DNA of 64,000 bases from Actinomyces qiguomingii (GTDB lineage Bacteria > Actinomycetota > Actinomycetes > Actinomycetales > Actinomycetaceae): contig NZ_CP025228.1 in the NCBI RefSeq assembly GCF_004102025.1, forward strand, positions 3,224,001 to 3,288,000, given 5' to 3'. A model generated the notes under the pieces. That model saw nothing but the letters and a program-made list of their open reading frames with translations, was not told the DNA's origin and did not search any database. Positions 60,925 through 64,000 of this stretch are shown in pieces. The position numbers were made by a program, and so were the translations under genes. How positions within the stretch are numbered: position 1 is the stretch's first letter; the number at the start of each line of letters is the position of its first letter.

Positions 60925-60970
60925 AGAGGATGGGCATATGCGAATTCCCAGGGCGGACTATGAGAAACGC

Positions 60971-61810
60971 GGCTCTTCGTGTTTAGGGGTGTAGTAGTTG
61001 GTTGCGGGAGTCGCCGGCGTGGATGAGGCTGCGGATGGTGGTTGTTGGTTAGATTCCTGTAGCCCAGGGCGATGCCGTGTAGGTGTTCCGGGCGGGGTGT
61101 TGACTGCTTGGGTGGGTCTGTTGGATGTGCCGCGGTGATCGGTAGTGGGCCAGGATGTCGTCGCGCCGCTCGGTTGAGGGTCTTGCCCAAAGACTTCAGC
61201 TCTTCGAGGGCGTCAGGCACGCCGGTGGTGAGGGTCTGCATCACCTTGTCCATCCGGGTCTTGCCTTCGGAAGGGGGTCTTGGCGCGGTAGGCGGACATA
61301 ATCTTCTGGTACACCGCCCAGGTGGTCTGTTCCGGTGTGTTGTGGGGGTCGGCGAACAGTTGCTCGAGACGCTCCCAGCCCTTGTCGTTCACTAGCCCCG
61401 CCCCGGTGCGTAGCAGGCGCCTGGCCTTGGTGCAGGGGATCGTCCTTACGCACCCCGGCCGCCCGGTGGTCTCGCGCTGGGTGCGGCGACGGCACTGGTC
61501 CAGCTTGTCTGGGGCCAGTGCTACTACGCGGGTAGGGGTCCATCACCTCCGTCGCGCCGGGTAGGGCCTGGGTGGCGGCGGTCCTGGGAACCGGTGAAAC
61601 CGTCCATAGCGACCACCTCGATCCGGCTGCGCCAGGCCTCGGGCTGATCCTGGAGCCACTGCTTGAAAACCTGCTTGGACCGGCCCGGGGCCATGCCCCA
61701 GCAGACGGGAGGGGCCCGTCCCGTCGCGCACCGGGGTCAGGTCAATAATCACCGTCACGTACCGGTCGCCCTTGCGGGTATGCCGCCAGCCGTGCTCGTC
61801 AGGGGCAAGC
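60971..61810 (-). pseudogene. decayed ISL3-family transposase
   Basis: The left end GGCTCTTCGTGTTTAG (60971-60986) matches the ISL3-type terminal repeat. Minus-strand pieces in several frames read DEHGWRHTRKGDRYVTVIID then LTPVRDGTG (about 61800-61720), a fragmented middle, and MQTLTTGVPDALEELKSLGK with GIALGYRNLTN near the C-terminus. Multiple frameshifts make it inactive. The N-terminal zinc-finger part and the right end are missing, cut at the IS110 piece. Confidence 0.75.
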
Positions 61811-62287
61811 CCCGACGCGGCCGCGCTGAGCATGCTGACCGGTTTTGACCTGGACCTGGCCCGCCAGGACCAGCCAGACCGAGGGACCGGATCCGGGGCC
61901 TTTACACCCAGACCCCGCCCAGCCCTGGAGACTGTGCTGGGCAAGTGGCTCGAACACGACCCAATACTGGAGGTGATCGCCGCCTGGCCCACCCCAGCCC
62001 ACCTGCGCAAGGCCGGCCGGGCGCGGATTGACGCCAAGCTCAAATCCAAGGGCGCCAAGCGCCATGCCGCCTGGGCGCAGGCCATCACCGACGCTCTGGG
62101 CAAGCAGACCGTGGTCGTGGCCGGTACCGAGGGGCAAGCCCCATGTTCCTATTAGCCTTCGCCTCCCTCAGATCCGACCCGGCCTCACGGGCCTACTACT
62201 GATTTGCTTCAGCGTTCGTGTCCGGTTTTGGGCTGAGGATCAGACCGCATGGGTAGGGTCTTCGTGACACCTTGAGGAGGGTGCGCG

Positions 62288-62635
62288 ATGAGCAGTGATG
62301 CTGACACGACGAGGGGTTCTGGGCGTCGGGCCAAGGTGTTCTTGTCGCCTTCGCAGAAGTATGAGATCTACGTAAGGCTGATGCGAGAGGAGGTCACGGT
62401 GGGGGCGGCTGCGACCGAGGCCGGAGTGGACCGCTCCACGATCGTGAGGCTGCGGCAGGTCGCCAGGCAAGGCGCCTTGGACGCGTTGTCGGCTTCGCGT
62501 CCGGGTTCGTCTGGCAAGTCGGCTCGTGATGTCGAGCTTGAGCAGGCCAGGGCCGAGATCGACCGCTTGACCCGTACGGTGACGGAGCAGGCGGTGAAGT
62601 TGGTGGTGCTGGAGAAAAAAGGGGGCTCGGTCTGA
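62288..62635 (+). CDS. IS3-family OrfA
   Basis: This is a 115-residue protein with an ATG at 62288 after GAGGAGGG. The helix-turn-helix (about 22-58, with EEVTVGAAATEAGVDRSTIV) binds the IS ends. The C-terminal RDVELEQARAEIDRLTRTVT is a leucine-zipper-like coiled coil for multimerisation. The last codons overlie A6G at 62615-62621. It overlaps orfB by one base (TGATG). Confidence 0.9.
   Translation: MSSDADTTRGSGRRAKVFLSPSQKYEIYVRLMREEVTVGAAATEAGVDRSTIVRLRQVARQGALDALSASRPGSSGKSARDVELEQARAEIDRLTRTVTEQAVKLVVLEKKGGSV
62615..62621 (+). promoter_or_regulatory. probable programmed -1 frameshift site (AAAAAAG)
   Basis: The heptamer AAAAAAG followed by GGGG lies 12 bases before the orfA stop, the standard place for -1 slippage producing the OrfAB transposase in IS3 elements. 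Whether slippage or TGATG reinitiation is used cannot be told here. Confidence 0.6.
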
Positions 62636-63723
62636 TGCCCGGTGCCCCGGTCCCCGCCCGGGTGGATGCGCCCGTCAAACAGGGGCTTTTGGAGCTGGTG
62701 GACTACGCCACCGGTCAGGGCTGGACCGTGGCTAAGGCCTGTGAGGTCCTGGGACTGGCCGAGCGACGCTACCGGCGCTGGAAACGGCGCCAGAACGGGG
62801 TAGGACTGGCCGACGCCCGGCCTGGCGCCGCTGTCAATGCCCTGATGCCGTGCGAGATCGAGGCGATTGTGGACGCCTTCGAGACTTTCGGTGAGAAGGA
62901 CTTCTCTCACCGTCGCCTGGCTCACCGAGGCTCCTACAACGGGTTGTTCTGGGCGTCGGCCTCCACCGTCCGCAGGGTCCTGAATGACCACGAGCTTCGG
63001 TTCAGGCATCCCGCCCGGCCAGCGCGCTCCAAGCGTCGTCCGTTCCCCGACTGGGCGACGTACAAGCCCAACTCGATCTGGATCTACGACTCCACTCACT
63101 TCACCGCCTGCGGCATGACTGTGCTGATCATCGAGGATCTGGTCTCACGCAAGTGGATCACCCATGTGGTCTCCAGCGAGGAGACCCACCACCAGGTCCG
63201 CCTCGCCTTCGAGCAGGCCCTGGACGCCGAAGGCCTGCTCGAGGCCGCCCTGGAACGAGCCCAGGCCCTGAAGCGCCGGCTGACGCTTGACGGAGACGAT
63301 GAACTGACCCCGATCCTGTTGGCGGTGTCCGACAACGGCTCCCAGATGATTGCTGCCAACACCCGCAGGTTCATGGCCATGGTCGCCATCGCCCAGCACT
63401 TCGGACGGCCGGCGACTCCGACCGACCAGGCCTGGATCGAGTCCCTCAACGGAACACTCAAGGCCGAGTGGCCTCACCTGCTGGCAATCACCGATCCCGC
63501 TGTCCTGAGGGCCGAACTCGACTCTGTGCGCACCGAGTACAACAGCCAGCGCTTGCACTCCGGAATCGGCTACGTCACACCCCTGGACGAGCACACCGGG
63601 CGCGGGCCGGCCATCCGCAAGGCCCGCCAGGAAGGCCTGAAACGGGCCGCTCAGCAGCGCCTTGCCTACAACCGCAAACAACGAGACAATCAAACCAACC
63701 AAGAAGACCACGATGATGTCTGA
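62635..63723 (+). CDS. IS3-family transposase OrfB (DDE integrase)
   Basis: This is a 362-residue protein. Residues 1-110 include an HTH_21-like segment (EAIVDAFETFGEKDFSHRRL). The integrase core has IWIYDSTHFTACGM (first Asp), VSDNGSQM (second Asp) and the TPTDQAWIESLNGTLKAEW block (catalytic Glu), so the DDE triad is complete. The tail is basic and Gln/Asn-rich. The usual IS3 OrfB is 270-300 residues, so this one is longer. It catalyses excision and insertion of the element. Confidence 0.93.
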   Translation: MPGAPVPARVDAPVKQGLLELVDYATGQGWTVAKACEVLGLAERRYRRWKRRQNGVGLADARPGAAVNALMPCEIEAIVDAFETFGEKDFSHRRLAHRGSYNGLFWASASTVRRVLNDHELRFRHPARPARSKRRPFPDWATYKPNSIWIYDSTHFTACGMTVLIIEDLVSRKWITHVVSSEETHHQVRLAFEQALDAEGLLEAALERAQALKRRLTLDGDDELTPILLAVSDNGSQMIAANTRRFMAMVAIAQHFGRPATPTDQAWIESLNGTLKAEWPHLLAITDPAVLRAELDSVRTEYNSQRLHSGIGYVTPLDEHTGRGPAIRKARQEGLKRAAQQRLAYNRKQRDNQTNQEDHDDV

Positions 63724-63915
63724 TCCAACCGCCCCAAGCGGACATTAACGCTGAAACAGGTCACTACGACCGCAAACGCGCCCAGGGCAAACGCCTTGGG
63801 CCAGGCCGTACTCGCCCTCGCCCACCGCCGCATCCTCACCCCATATACGCCACCGGTCCGCCACGGCTCCCTCTACGACCCCCAACCAGCACACGACCTA
63901 CCCGCCGCCGCATGA

Positions 63916-64000
63916 CAAACCACATACGGGCACCCCCACGATGCGGTAGTCACCCCCTTCATCCGGCTCGCTGCCCGCCTAACGTCCGGGCAGTGAACCG
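63916..64000. other. window end, no feature seen
   Basis: This is the residual sequence after the IS110 remnant. Nothing is recognisable in 85 bp. Confidence 0.5.

Larger units (their letters stand above)
59945..60970. repeat. 46-bp direct repeats bracketing a small membrane-protein gene
   Basis: AGAGGATGGGTATATACGAA onward (59945-59990) and AGAGGATGGGCATATGCGAA onward (60925-60970) are the same sequence apart from a few changes, both continuing CCCAGGGCGGACTATGAGAAA. They are 980 bp apart. The first follows the IS5-type right end by 17 bp. The second directly abuts the ISL3 end at 60971. Confidence 0.85.
62201..63763 (+). mobile_element. intact IS3-family insertion sequence, 1563 bp
   Basis: The left end TGATTTGCTTCAGCGTTCGT and right end (minus strand) TGACCTGTTTCAGCGTTAAT form imperfect terminal inverted repeats that continue TGTCCG.TT.GGGC. 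A 4-bp target duplication CTAC flanks the element (62197-62200 and 63764-63767). Both orfs are intact and a frameshift signal is present, so it may be active. Confidence 0.92.
61827..63915 (+). pseudogene. IS110-family transposase remnant interrupted by an IS3 element
   Basis: The left part (61827-62200) reads TGFDLDLARQDQ, LEVIAAWPTPAHLRKAGRAR, DALGKQTVVVAGTEGQA and ends LAFASLRSDPASRAYY. The right part (63764-63915) resumes YDRKRAQGKR and, after one frameshift, GQAVLALAHRRILTPY to a TGA at 63915. Joining across the IS3 insertion restores RAYYDRKRAQGKR, a conserved IS110 C-terminal block. The N-terminal DEDD half is missing, so it was already dead or died by the insertion. Confidence 0.85.

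Noticed and set aside
1..64000. tRNA or rRNA genes
   Set aside because: No cloverleaf-like or rRNA-conserved stretches were noticed on reading either strand; a tRNA scan could still find a missed one.

Overview
The window is high-GC actinobacterial DNA. GC-rich codon usage, LacI/TetR regulation, an LAxTG-type cell-wall sorting signal, and the mix of oligosaccharide hydrolases and IS families point to an Actinomyces-like member of the Actinomycetaceae. That placement is inference, because no rRNA or tRNA gene is present. Most of the window is a plant-glycan / rhamnoside utilisation island with four GH78 alpha-L-rhamnosidases (the first cut by the window edge), two GH43, two GH3, one GH1, one GH2, one clan GH-A hydrolase (DUF5060/DUF4038 type), one (alpha/alpha)6-barrel hydrolase, several esterases and three sugar or oligopeptide-type uptake systems.

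Layout. 1-2.5 kb: end of a GH78 gene, four 22-bp repeats, and a GH43 gene. 2.5-3.1 kb: toxin-antitoxin pair with a palindromic operator. 3.2-16.9 kb: a leftward operon (SBP, permease, fused permease-ATPase, ATPase, GH78, GH43, GH3, GH-A hydrolase), tightly coupled by ATGA overlaps and divergent from a LacI regulator (17.2-18.3 kb). The binding-protein-dependent importer sits upstream of four glycosidases, so it probably imports the oligosaccharides they process. 18.4-20.9 kb: a secreted, sortase-anchored alpha/beta hydrolase. 21.2-22.1 kb: a frameshifted DUF559 gene, followed by a 5 x 20-bp array. 22.3-30.6 kb: GH78, MFS transporter, type-B carboxylesterase and CocE/NonD hydrolase.

30.9-33.8 kb is the most unusual part: a visibly AT-richer five-gene operon encoding an SDP-like bacteriocin system (SdpC-type prepeptide, SdpA, SdpB, SdpI immunity, DCC thiol-disulfide oxidoreductase). 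It is bordered on the right by decayed transposases (33.9-35 kb).

35-43 kb is a scrambled segment. It holds a complete GH78 gene, an ABC-2 permease/ATPase pair, a broken ABC exporter, and then a second decayed copy of GH78 start / GH3 end / permease / ATPase. Sequence at both edges suggests that GH3 (43.1-45.5 kb) and GH78 (35.1-37.5 kb) were once adjacent in one MFS-GH3-GH78 operon that was split by this rearrangement. 45.5-54 kb: GPH-type transporter, divergent TetR regulator, (alpha/alpha)6 hydrolase, GH1 and GH2. 54-59 kb: DUF1593 protein, a 19-bp repeat/hairpin cluster, and a prolyl oligopeptidase-type peptidase. 59-64 kb: an IS graveyard (IS5-type, ISL3, IS110) in which one intact IS3-family element sits inside the IS110 transposase with a CTAC target duplication.
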